Notes under the pieces: generated by a model
Seen by the model: the letters and a program-made list of their open reading frames with translations, nothing else
Databases searched by the model: none
What the model was told of the DNA's origin: nothing
Assembly (NCBI RefSeq): GCF_963678635.1
Contig: NC_087065.1
Coordinates: 58,492,754-58,556,753, forward strand
DNA from: Symsagittifera roscoffensis
Taxonomy: Eukaryota; Xenacoelomorpha; Acoela; Convolutidae
Length of the DNA stretch: 64,000 bases
Direction: 5' to 3'
Shown here: in pieces, positions 35,658-45,893 of the stretch
How the letters are laid out: the number at the start of each line of letters is the position of its first letter
Position numbering within the stretch: the stretch's first letter is position 1
Position numbers and translations under genes: made by a program

Positions 35658-36702
35658 ACTTGGAAATGCTGAGAAGACGCAGCCAACCGGATGAGTCAAG
35701 CAGAAGGATGAACCTGGCAGTTGCCTCGAAATTCATCGATGGTGTGAAGAATGATGAATTTCGAACAATGCTAGCAACGCATTACACAACACTATCAACC
35801 AATGCGCCAACACCAGAGGAGGTGAGGCTCAAGTCGAAAGAATATCTTTTGTTGAAACCTCCTTCGAGATCTGGATATTATAAGAACAATTATGGCAATT
35901 CTAACAACGGACCAGCAAACCAAGGGAACAACTGGTACAAACCGAGGGATGATATGGACAGGAGACGCTCTTGTGCCAATTGCAGTTCAACGGACCATCA
36001 TGTGGCAGCATACCCAACTTACAAACAGGGCATAAAAGCAATAGGCTTTAGCCTCGAGGACGAAGGTGCGTCAGAGGTCGATCATGAAGATTTCATGAGT
36101 TGAGTAATTGCAAAATTCGGCCCGAGGTGTTTCTTTTGCACTTTGGAAGGTCATTTTAAATCGGATTGTCCGCATTTCTGGGATGCTGTAGCAGACATCA
36201 AGCATCCAAGGCATGAGAAAGCTTTATCAGGAGTGAAAGCCAGCAACGCTCGCCTATTGAGTGAAGCCAAGGCGCGCAGAAAAGACAAACCGCAAGAGCT
36301 GGCGACAAAGAAAATGCAAGCGGTAACTGAAGAGACATGCGAACCGGGACCAGTGACTGCGACCGATGACTTCAAGGTTGATTATAGGGTAGCCGCGAGG
36401 GATGCTTTAAATAGAGTGCAGCAGGAACTGGTGACAAAAGAGGTCGAACAGAAAGTGAAACTCGAACTGGAGAATGAGAAACTACAGGAGAAACTGAATA
36501 CTGAATACCTTCGAGGCGACAGAAGTCGAAGAGACAAAGACACCAAACAGTTTGAGCATGAAACTTAATGTGATCTCCGGGTCAGAGGTTCGGCATGGTG
36601 CCGCAAGGAAGCAAAATACAGTCAATAATCTCGGTAGCAGGACATCAGGTAATCAGAAGTCTGAGTGAACCATTGGAGTTCACTTTGATGCATTTGGACA
36701 CA
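35658..36702 (+). pseudogene. gag: Tandem unit 3 (partial): gag zinc knuckles
   Basis: Unit 3 matches the earlier units up to about 36702 (CATTTGGACAC), where units 1 and 2 continue with ATATGCAG and this copy continues with unrelated sequence. It has a Cys-to-Tyr change in the first knuckle (CCCAAC to ACCCAAC context, AAYPTYKQ), a TGA at about 36102 and a small insertion near 36496. It lacks the protease. Confidence 0.8.
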
Positions 36703-37894
36703 AAAGGCGAAGGAATCCAGAACTTGCGGCTAGATGGGCTTCTAACATTGATAGCGATTACCCATGACAACTTGGGAGGACTAATGAAACTGACACGTTA
36801 CCCGGAACAGATGATAAGGGATGAGAAGAAATTTGATATAAAGAATGCCACAGATTCGTGGAATAAGATAAGATATCCTAGACACACTCTCATCCAGTAT
36901 CTCTTGCAGCAAAATCGCTTTGGAACGGGAGAGGATGAGACGATTGAGAGGGAGGAAGACGTGAGACGACATGTTGGGGCATGCCCCTACTAACTGATCT
37001 AAGCTTGCCTATGAGGACCGACCCCTTAGCGTTGATCAGGGGAGTCACAGAGTTTGTGACAGTGATTTATGGACCAGCAGTCACGTTTGCGCTCCCTGAT
37101 GTCAAGGTGGAAGCATACAGGAGGTCGGTGCTGCACCTGAACTTCATATCAGCAGTGGACGGTAGTACGCTGAACTGGTGTGAGCAGCACGGGTTGCGGC
37201 AGCTTATGAGCGAATATCTTTTGTTTGCGGAGATATCGATAAGAGCTAACAATTCAGCGAAAAGAAAACGAGTCGAAGAGGCCATGGATTTGGGACAAGA
37301 TGATTATCATTTGCCTGGCACGGACAGAATGTTAACCGATGTAGCGATGGTGCCACCCATTCTCATGGCAGGGATAAAGTCAACAGGTTACAAATCCAAA
37401 AAGAGTGACCGCACTCTGACTGGAGCAACCTTGGAAATGGAGATACTCAGCCAATGTGGAGAAAGTACCGTGAAAGACTTTAAACCGTCTTCCATGAACC
37501 ACGGAAAGGGAAGTGTCGCAGGAAAATTAGTACCAGTGGAGTATAACCGACTGACAATGTCGGAGACTGTGTCAATAGATGAACCCGCCGGTGGATACAT
37601 GGAGATGTTGGAATACCGAAACTCGGCTAGAGGGTATGTGATGGCTCTGGAAGACAAGAGTGCCATGGAAGGTTATCTGAAAACGATGTTGCAAGGCACC
37701 ACCCTCAAGCAGAAAGCGTACGGGACTCTAGCGTCGTTTGAGATGCAGGCGGAAGACGATCGAGCAATTAGTGAGCCTTCCATGGAAAGCAGTGGTGTTG
37801 AGGTACTTTGAAGAGGAAATGAGGACTACGCCGAGAATACACGCTCTCATGGCAGTACCTTACGTGAGAACCGAATTACAACTAAGGTTCGCCT
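36703..37894 (+). pseudogene. Unrecognised coding region, part 1
   Basis: After unit 3 a frame carries about 95 codons of unknown sequence to 36993. Coding character continues in another frame at 36981-37811 (276 codons), then in a third frame to about 37894 through a 34-codon stretch (with LRYFEEEMRT). The composition is balanced and protein-like: many Glu, Arg, Leu and Met, no membrane segment, and no zinc, RT, RNase H or integrase motif. It occupies the position of pol in the element. I do not recognise it. A captured host or viral gene, or a fast-evolving element protein, are the options. Confidence 0.5.
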
Positions 37895-37899
37895 GATGC

Positions 37900-38889
37900 A
37901 TGATGGGATTAACTCGCGGGGAATATGACTCAGAAGAAAGGAAAAGGTCAAAAGAAGAAAAGGTATTCCCGATGACGAACCTAAGGGATCTGATAATCCA
38001 GGAGGGAATGGCAGTAGCGTGCGCAAAGCGGAGAGACGCTCTCTGTTTCATTCGATTCCTGATAGAACAGATTTTAGTGCCGGCATTGAACACCTGTGTC
38101 AAGATGCTAAGGGAAGGCGATGAACGAGGAAAAGCCTTATTCTTGCTAGCACTGCTGGATTTGCATCAGAGCAAGCCGATGAGAGTGAACATGAAAGAAC
38201 CTGAAGAGCTTGAACCCATGAGAAAATTAGACGAGATCAAGAGATTCTCAAACAAGGAGCTGAGACTCACTAAAGAATCTATGGGAGCACTACCGAAGTC
38301 CAGTGAGTACTGTGGGCCGATCAGAAAAAAGTCATACAGCTACGTGTCCGGAGTCATAGGGATAGCGTACAACCCTTTCCTGAGTGAAGACATACGTGAT
38401 TGCTTCTTTGATTACGAGCAGGCAGTGTTGCTAAGGTTCTGGACGTCGAGAATTGCAACGATTAAAAGCTCTACTAATCCGCAGACCAAGTTGGGACTAG
38501 TCTTGGAAGAAAAGGTGACTGCACCTTCCGTACCAAAATCCGACAAACGAGTGGAGTTTGGATTGGGATTCTCAGATGAATTACTGAGAACGAGCTCCAT
38601 GGTAGTGTGCGAACTGATGAGACCATCATGGTGTCCTAGTCCCAATGCTGACTCGATACTACGAGCGACACAAGACGTGCAGAGGGAACTAAATGCAGAC
38701 TGTAACCTGCGTGACCTGAACATTATATATAATGTGACGACAACAGCCTCTAGGAGCAACGGGGAAGACAAAGTGGAGTTGCCTGGCTGGGGATCAGAAG
38801 ACTGGGTCAAGCCTGGTAGCTGTCTGGCAGAAGTCTGTGGACTGGAAGGTCACGTTTGTGGAAGTCTGGATTGCATGAAAAGCAGTTGA
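37900..38889 (+). pseudogene. Unrecognised coding region, part 2
   Basis: This uninterrupted frame of 329 codons reads on from part 1 with a one-base shift. The product is helical-looking in its first half (ALFLLALLDLHQ, MKEPEELEPM) and mixed in its second half, which has nine cysteines but no obvious finger spacing. No known family is recognised. Codon choice looks like that of the upstream gag, suggesting long residence in the element. Confidence 0.5.
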
Positions 38890-40355
38890 CGATATTGTTT
38901 GGGAACGTTATGATGAAAACAAGTACGGAAACGGAACTGATCGCAGATTGTCATGGAGGAACCGAGGTGAATCTAGTGACTGCACTAGGATTCTGCAGCA
39001 TGTTTGGTTCTTTAGAGTCAGAATTGAATCTGGAACAGAAACATGAGATGGTCACAGCGATCAGTGTAGAAGTGTTCCCAGGAGTTCTGCAAACTGAGAA
39101 AAAGTACATAGGAAAATGGAGGTAAGCGATCGAGACGGAAACGAACGTCCGACACAGTGAAACTTATCGTAGACCATCAGGAGCACGATATTTGGTGGGA
39201 TCGACATTAGCTCCAATGTGTAAGAGCAGATACCAGGTGCATTTTGTAGCTGTGGATGTAAAGAGTACGAGAACGATCGTGGATCAAGCCTTCTCAGTGC
39301 CAAACTGTGTGAGACTAGCGAGAATGTCGGAAAAATCTTATGAGTTACTGTGTAAGATGTTCTCAGCAGTTCCAGAGAGAACAAAGGAGGAGTTGGAATC
39401 ATTACTGGGAAAGATGTTCATGGGATACATGAGTGGGAACTTTCGTGACTTTGAGAGACAGAAACAGAGAGGATCAACCGTTACATATTACAAAACAGTA
39501 GACGAGAATGATGAAGTCCACCGAGTGATGATGGAAGTGGAAACATTACTGGAAGCTTCGGGAAAGCGTAATTGGAGAAGCATCATGTTGACACATGATG
39601 AGTTTCCCTGCCATTGCTTGCTACAAACATGGTGGTATCCCGAGCGTAGTAATCTGGTGTTGATCTGGGACTCTGGAGAGCTGCTCTCGATGGGTTTACC
39701 AGACTTATCACGGCACATAACAATAGTGATAAGGGGAGTTATGATGGCGAACAGATGACTGGAAGCTCGTGTGAGGGAGAACAATAGACAGGAGGCACCA
39801 ACGAGAGAACAATTGCAGAAATTGGATTGTCTAAAAGATTTAGATCTTTTTGAGACAACGTGCAAGATTCTGAACGTTCCTATGGAAGTGAAAAAGATAT
39901 GGGCAAGAAGACGACTGATGCCATGGTTTAGAGCCAACATGACTGCATGGTTGTACGAGTATGCAAAAAAGCATATGTCGAAGCATGGCAGAGTGTATAG
40001 TGGGTATCAGCTAGACATTGGGGCAGGAGCTTTCAAGCGAGCTTTCGTGACTCAACGGAATGCTGTGACCACTGCGGTGAAGAGAATTTCCAGGACAAGT
40101 GAACGTAGTGGAAAGGAAAAAGAAGAGATGTTGAAGGAAGATTTGGAGAGAAACGTGACGTTGTGTCTCCACAACAGCTTCTGCCGGAACAGAGAATCTA
40201 ACGTGGATCCCCTACCTTGTTGTAAACAGATGGTAGAAGAGCAGAAGTGTTGGAGGACTGCTTCCAACAGCGTCAGAATAGCTAACGATGTGTTGCAAGA
40301 CACAGAAACTGAAAGTGCAGAGTCAGTGTCGCAGGAGGAGGAGATGGAGCATTGA
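38856..40355 (+). pseudogene. Unrecognised coding region, part 3
   Basis: Overlapping part 2 in another frame, this stretch stays in one frame for 500 codons with only a TAA at about 39123 and a TGA at 39756. The last 194 codons (39771-40355) hold a basic middle region and an acidic Glu/Ser-rich C-terminus, a natural protein end. No recognised domain. Parts 1-3 together would make a protein of about 1,150-1,200 residues, larger than needed for a typical accessory frame. Confidence 0.5.
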
Positions 40356-41192
40356 CAAATGGCCGAAAAACAAGATGCAAAAAGAGACAAAATTAGAAGA
40401 ATTTAGAAGTTTTAGAACTTCTAAACGACGAAAAAAGAAGAAAACAAACAGGTGACAAAAGAGAAGAAGTTAAAACTCAGAATTGTTTTATGTGTGTGAT
40501 GAAAACTCAAGTGAGAAATTAAGCAACCAAGTTTTAATGGAAAACTGAAACATTTAGTTGAGTTTCGGACATTAAAGAATCTGTTGCATTTATAATTTGC
40601 GTTTTATATTTGATTTTAGTTAGTGGCTTTAGAGACACTTACTATTTATTTAGAAAGGCTTGAGTAAACAGTATATTTAAATATTCCAGCCTGCATGACT
40701 GTTTTTATTCAACTAGGAGAACTGATCACTTTGTGGTGACATGAAAGACTTGGGTAATCTCTTGAAGAGGGAGATTGTTTCATTGTTCTTTCTAACCACA
40801 GATTTCCTTAATTTTAATATTCAGGACAATGACAACTATAATTTCCGAAAGGAAGAAGCATAGTAGGATAATTTTAGCTTGTTGGTTGGCAGGACTGTCC
40901 TGCAAACTAACACGTGTTAAAATCTAGGTTAAAAAGTTTTAACTCAGGGCGATGACGTTGGAAGTCAGAAAAAATGTTTTATCTTAAGTCATATCCTCAA
41001 AGTGCAGATTAGTGAAGAAATTTGGAAGGCTATAGCGATGTAGTATGATGCCATTTAAATTCTGCAGTGAGTCGATATGACGTAGATAAAAGTTATTTCG
41101 TGCATTTTGTAAATTCTGTTCGATGACACTGTACCAATTTTACGAATATTGCGAGACTCAATAGGGACATTGACCGGGTTGTCCGGGGAGTA
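40356..41192 (+). other. 3' non-coding part of element B
   Basis: This AT-rich stretch lies between the last coding frame and the 3' LTR. A purine-rich TCCGGGGAG lies next to the LTR (41182-41190) and is a weak polypurine-tract candidate. Nothing else is recognised. Confidence 0.5.
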
Positions 41193-42080
41193 TGTGACAT
41201 TCGACCAGAATGTACAAATATGCAGATGCAGCAATTTCGAGTTTTTAGCAGTGAACCTTCCAAATTGGCGGTTTTGAAGGAATAAGAGCGTTATTGGGAC
41301 GATTGGACATATTGTGAGGGCTGAAGGATTCGGAGTTATCTAAAATTTAAAAATTCGAATTGATGACGTAATAATTCTAAGAAACGTTAAAAACAGTCAT
41401 TTTGGAGAAAAAATTGAAATAGACATACAACAACATTAGTTGCGACGACGATAACAACGAAAAACTGAGGATCGGAATCAGAGAAAAACAGAAGTAACAG
41501 AGAACGCTCCGAGTTGCAACTATTGTTCCGTTACAATAGTTGCAAGGCCGTTGCGAACAACGGTGTAGGGTGGAAGACAGCCTTCCGGAAGGAGAATAAG
41601 AGTCTTATTTCGCCGGATTCAAGAATCCGGAGGGGTCTCGGGATTTGGACTGAAAGTGTTTTGTATAGACTTTTAGCTTCCCTTTTATGCCCTGAGTTGA
41701 AATTAATTAACATCTGAATTCATTTTGCAAGGATGAGAAGATAGAAGTTGGGGGGAAGGGTTGATCCATCTTCGATGGAGATGATGATTTTTATCTACTG
41801 AGCAAAAACATTAACAATTCAATAAATAGTAGTAGCCCTGTTTTTAGGAGTGACCTCGTGGTCTGGGGATACTGAGACTCAGCCATGAGCTCACTATTTC
41901 TGCATGTAAGTAATTTAATTTGAGCGTTTTGGTCAAAGCCGGAGAACAGTAACGTTTTTGTCGACCCACTGGCTTGGTAGAGACGGTGAAAAGCATGAAG
42001 AGCTCTGTTTAGACGTTGGCCAGTCGTCGTAGAACCTAGTTTTATTTTCCGTCGATATGTATCTTCGGGCGAATGTTACA
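41193..42080 (+). repeat. 3' LTR of element B
   Basis: This 888-bp LTR starts TGTGACATTCG and ends CGAATGTTACA. It retains the TCCGGAGGGGTC motif (41626-41637) and the stem-loop (41765-41779) that the 5' LTR lost, and lacks 24 bp present in the solo LTR (GATGTTACAAAGACCACC region). It is followed by GAATT, giving a GAA(T) duplication with 26872-26875. Confidence 0.85.
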
Positions 42081-42483
42081 GAATTGAATCGCTTTGTTGG
42101 ATTTTAAAAAAGGAATAAAGACAAGGATGACCGGTTGCTGTGCAAGTAGCACAAACTACTCGGACCAATTTATTTAAAAAAATAGCCTAGAACTTCGACA
42201 ATGTCGCATCATAGTACCACGCAGACGCGAAGCTGAGCTTTGCACCACTTTCGATACAAATATGAACGTTCTGAAAAACAAAAGGAAAAAATTGTAACTA
42301 AAGCCCAAAATATCCGGAACCAAAATTGGTGCACCATTAGAAACTCTACAAAGAGCTTTGGGAATATTATACAGAAACCAAGTTTTCAAAAAAATTCTTT
42401 CTGCGGATTTTAGCAGACATAAATAAGCATACAGACAACAATCTAAACTAGCCAAAATTTTTTCATTTTCAACAGAAACAAGT

Positions 42484-42550
42484 CTTAACTGGAATCGAAC
42501 TCCCGGGCTTTGTCGTCTCAATCATGGAGATTACAGCAACTATGGTAATC
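42484..42550 (-). repeat. tRNA-like segment (possible SINE head), copy 2
   Basis: The minus strand reads GAGACGACAAAGCCCGGGAG then TTCGATTCC, a good pol III B box and T-arm. It shares GACGACAAAG with 6280-6348. The anticodon arm can pair (TCTC/GAGA) but the loop lacks the invariant T33, so a functional tRNA is unlikely. Confidence 0.4.
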
Positions 42551-42587
42551 AGAATGTCAAAAGTATCAGAGTAACCGAGTCCCTTCC

Positions 42588-42990
42588 AGGTAATTCAATT
42601 CCTTGATTTTTTCGGAATTGGAATTGAGAAATCTCACTAGGAATTGGATTGCAATTGCTTCAATTCCAAGTACAGGAATTGGAATTGACTTCAAATTTTT
42701 ATCAGCTCGCCTCTGAAATAAAATTTTTTGTTTTCATCGACTGGGACGGTCCTGAAATAAAATTATTTTTTGATCTATCCGACTGAGGCGGCCCTAAAAT
42801 AAACATTTTTGGTCTATCCGACTGAGGCGGTTCTGAAATAAAAAAGAGGACAGGAAAACATGTAACGTCAATTATGAAAAATGAAATTTTTTGAGATGAC
42901 TGGAATTTTTCATTTGGATCGGATTGTTGCCAAATTCATTTCTAGAATTGGAAATGGAACTGGAATTAGCCAAAAATGACTGGAATTGAG
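42588..42990 (+). repeat. GGAATTG-rich tract with an embedded 45-50-bp minisatellite
   Basis: CAATTCC/GGAATTG occurs many times in both orientations between 42588 and 42690 and again at 42895-42990. Between them, 42705-42845 holds about three and a half copies of a unit containing CGACTGAGGCGGTCCTGAAA then TAAAAT. It lies just before the element D LTR and may have truncated its 5' edge. Confidence 0.7.
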
Positions 42991-43009
42991 TTGAGCCATT
43001 CCGTCGGAT

Positions 43010-43848
43010 TGACTAAGCCAAACCCTCCGACGAGCAAGAGCGAACTCGTTATGAAAAGGAGGGTCGGAATGTTCTAGAATTTAGATTTTTAAAAACTCGA
43101 ATTGCGTTGGAACTTTTCTGAGAAATGAAGAAGAACGGCCATAATTGGCAGAAAACCAGTAGAAAACATACAGTCGAACAAGAGAGACGAAAAACATTTG
43201 AAAATCGACAGAGAAAAACGAATCCTCGTATCGTGATAACAAGATACGATAAGACGCTTATTTAACAGAGAACACACAAAAGGAAGGTTCAGTGCGATAT
43301 CCGGAGCGGATCAGTACCCTCCCTTGCCGCGAAGTTAGAGAGATAATGACATTATCTCTGGAAGAGTGCGGAATTGGAGGCCCGGTGCCCAGAGACTATT
43401 ATATGTTGTGAGACTATATAACTGACTTTTTAGCCATTTTAATGCCCTGAACGTTTGAATTAACTCCAGTATTGCTTAGTATTTCAGAGCATGAATAGCT
43501 AGGAAGAGGAAAGGGTCAATCCATCTCCAATGGATTTAGTATATAATTGTCACTAAAAACAAAGTAAAACATGATATTCGAGCCCTAATTTAAATGGTAG
43601 TCAGGTAGTGTGGGGATCCGAGACCCAGCTAGGTGGTTATCTTAGCATGCAAACAAAAGCTGATCAAAGGTCGTTTGATTTATGGCCTAAAAATGGTAAC
43701 TTCTTACTTAACCCTAAACAGACCAGACAATCAACTGACTAGGTCTAGACGGTGAAAACGGATAGAAATTAGGTAATTAAAGTCTACCAGCATCAATAGG
43801 TGCTTTTTCTACGCTTCGTTACTATGTAGTATTTGGGCGTATATTACA
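43010..43848 (+). repeat. 5' LTR of element D (start uncertain)
   Basis: The end (GGGCGTATATTACA, then TAGACGTTTTTA and a PBS) matches the layout of the B and E LTRs. Inside are the conserved stem-loop AATCCAT-CTCCA-ATGGATT (43518-43536) and a GGGGATCCGAGACCCAGC segment shared with B. The expected TG start is not seen; the GGAATTG tract abuts, so the LTR is probably truncated. No second copy lies in the window. Confidence 0.65.
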
Positions 43849-43860
43849 TAGACGTTTTTA

Positions 43861-43879
43861 TGGCGCTCCTGGGTGGGCC
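43861..43879 (+). promoter_or_regulatory. Primer-binding site of element D, tRNA-Asn type
   Basis: TGGCGCTCCTGGGTGGGCC begins 12 nt after the LTR and matches the Ty3 provirus PBS over its first 18 bases. It is the longest match among the three relatives. Confidence 0.78.
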
Positions 43880-45893
43880 TGCTGAAAGCATAAGACCATC
43901 GTGATCAGCAAACGTTTCAGCGACGAAACCTCCGCTCCGGGCGTATGCCCGAGTTAGAGGCCTTAATGTCCTGTATTGTAATAGGGGAAAGGTACCGACC
44001 CTCCGACTGGTACTATTCAGCTTTTTGACTTGGTTAAGAACAAAAATTCCGGGGACCGGAGGGTTGGGCGGGAGGTCTAGAGCCCGTTTATCCCAAGGCC
44101 CTGGGATCAAAGACCATTCAAGAGAAAGCGTAAAACCGAACAAAAAGAGTGTATAACTAAGGAAAAACCAAAAACAAATTTACCAAAAACAAACCAGAAA
44201 GCAAAAAAAAAACAAAAAAAAAAAAAAAAAAAAAGACCAACAACAGTAAAAAACATAAAATGACAGTTTATATATTATTCCCGGACGGGATGTGATTTGA
44301 CCTTCCTATTTGTTGTTTCGTTTTATCATTTATATCATTTATATCATTTCTGATTGTAGGATTGAGTGTTTTGAAGGTGGGTAGGGTACCCTCCCTTGAG
44401 TGTTGTTTGATCAGTTAAGCCCCTTAACAACCCTCCTTATTGGGAAATTCGAGATAGTTCAAGTAACCCCCATAGTGAATTGAGGCCGTTTGGATTTGTT
44501 TTAACACTAGCTGGAGACCCCTTTGAGACAAGACTTGAAAAATTTTGAAAATTGAAGGAACCCTCCGAAGTAACCCTCCGGAGTGACTTAAGTCTCTTAT
44601 TGACCCTCCATAGTGAATTTGGGGACCCGCCGAAGCAACTTAGGTGTTTAAGGTACACTCCAAGGTAACCCTCGGAGTAAGCTAAGTGTCTTAACAACCC
44701 TCCGAGGTAACCCTTCCAAGTGACTTAAGTCCTTTAACAACCCTCCTTTGTGAAATTTTGAAGGGACCCTCCGGGACAATTTGTACATCCCTAGATATCC
44801 TTAGATATCCTTTAAAGATCTAAATAGAATGTCGACTACTCACGAGACGTAAATATTACTAATAGAGTGGCCCAGTTGACCCGGAGAACCGCGAAAAATT
44901 TTTGATTCTAAATCGGGTTCATCAAAAGTATCCGAACAGATTTTTTTTGTTATTTTTGTTGTGTGTTTGCCTTGAGCTACTTAATAGGAAGGTTCGGGCA
45001 ATCCGGGAACACATCAAAGAAGACCACGGTGAGAGTACTAGACAAGACACACTCACTTCTGAAGAGAAAAAATTTCCCTACTCTCGTGCACTTGGAACTG
45101 TCCGGGTGTGGGGAGCTTTTGCTTAGACACTAGTCATTTTCGATCAAGAGGTTGCCTTGAGCTACGTAATAGGACAGCTCGGGCAATCGCAGGACATATA
45201 AACGAAGAACTCGGTGAGTGTATTGGACAAGACAAACTCACTTGAGAAGACAGTGTTCTGGGCTTCGTTCGTTTGGATTGTTCCCATCGAGGAAAGTTTT
45301 TTTCTCTAAGACTAAGTTTTATTTTTAGCTGTTCCATCACTGCTCTTTTATTAAAAATTGTTTGATTTGAAATGAAGCCGTTATTTGGTACGTCTGTAGC
45401 GGTAAAGGGATACTGTACGAAAGATCGCTGTCACCTATAGGGTATTCTTATCTTATTATCGAATGTGGAGTGTGTATTAATTATAATATCCTGTAAAGTT
45501 TTTTGATACTGTTATAGTAGGTAACTGAGTGGAAGTAGTAATAACTCAACACCGGGGAGGCCCTGTGTGTAATTTTAGCTGAGTCACTGATAGCATCTCT
45601 AATAGATTGAAAGAATTTTTTTGATACTGAAGAAGTTGGGTAAGCAGGCTTGAGCAAAGTTTCTCAAATTTATATATTTTTTTGGTACTTGTGCATTGTC
45701 GCCAAAAGATAACATTTTTTTTAAATTCATGAAAAATGTAGCGTAGAGACTCGCTAGGAGAAACAACTAAGATTTTCAGGCTGAGCACCGGAAGCACGCC
45801 GAGGTTTAAATCACTGCGTAGCCTATCCTCGATTAGTAGCATCACGGACGTTTTTGCTTGTGAACAGCAAGTGAAGGTCATAGTGATCTTTCA
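43880..45893 (+). promoter_or_regulatory. Leader of element D
   Basis: This 2-kb non-coding region precedes gag. It contains a segment related to the B/E post-PBS block (43995-44035), an A-rich tract with an A-run at 44204-44234, and at least nine ACCCTCCG-type motifs between 44386 and 44775. A duplication follows (44967-45070 matches 45152-45250, both starting TTGCCTTGAGCTAC). The part at 44748-44962 reappears at 48320-48538. Confidence 0.7.

Larger units (their letters stand above)
26875..42080 (+). mobile_element. Element B: about 15.2-kb LTR element with gag-pro but no visible RT or integrase
   Basis: Two LTRs of the TGTGACATTCG...TTACA family bound this unit, with GAA (or GAAT) on both outer sides. 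In order it has the 5' LTR with an internal deletion, a PBS, a leader with a motif array, decayed gag, a 2.7-fold tandem duplication of zinc-knuckle/protease sequence, an unidentified coding region, a 3' non-coding part and the 3' LTR. I looked for RT (YxDD), RNase H and integrase motifs in all frames of 36703-41192 and saw none. It is therefore a non-autonomous or deleted relative of a full LTR retrotransposon. Lineage is uncertain; gag closely matches element D. Confidence 0.8.

Noticed and set aside
42484-42550. Functional tRNA gene
   Set aside because: The anticodon loop lacks T33 and the D-arm/acceptor stem does not pair.
44204-44234. Poly-A tail of a retroposed mRNA
   Set aside because: The A-run is internal to the A-rich leader tract that B and E also have, with no coding sequence upstream.
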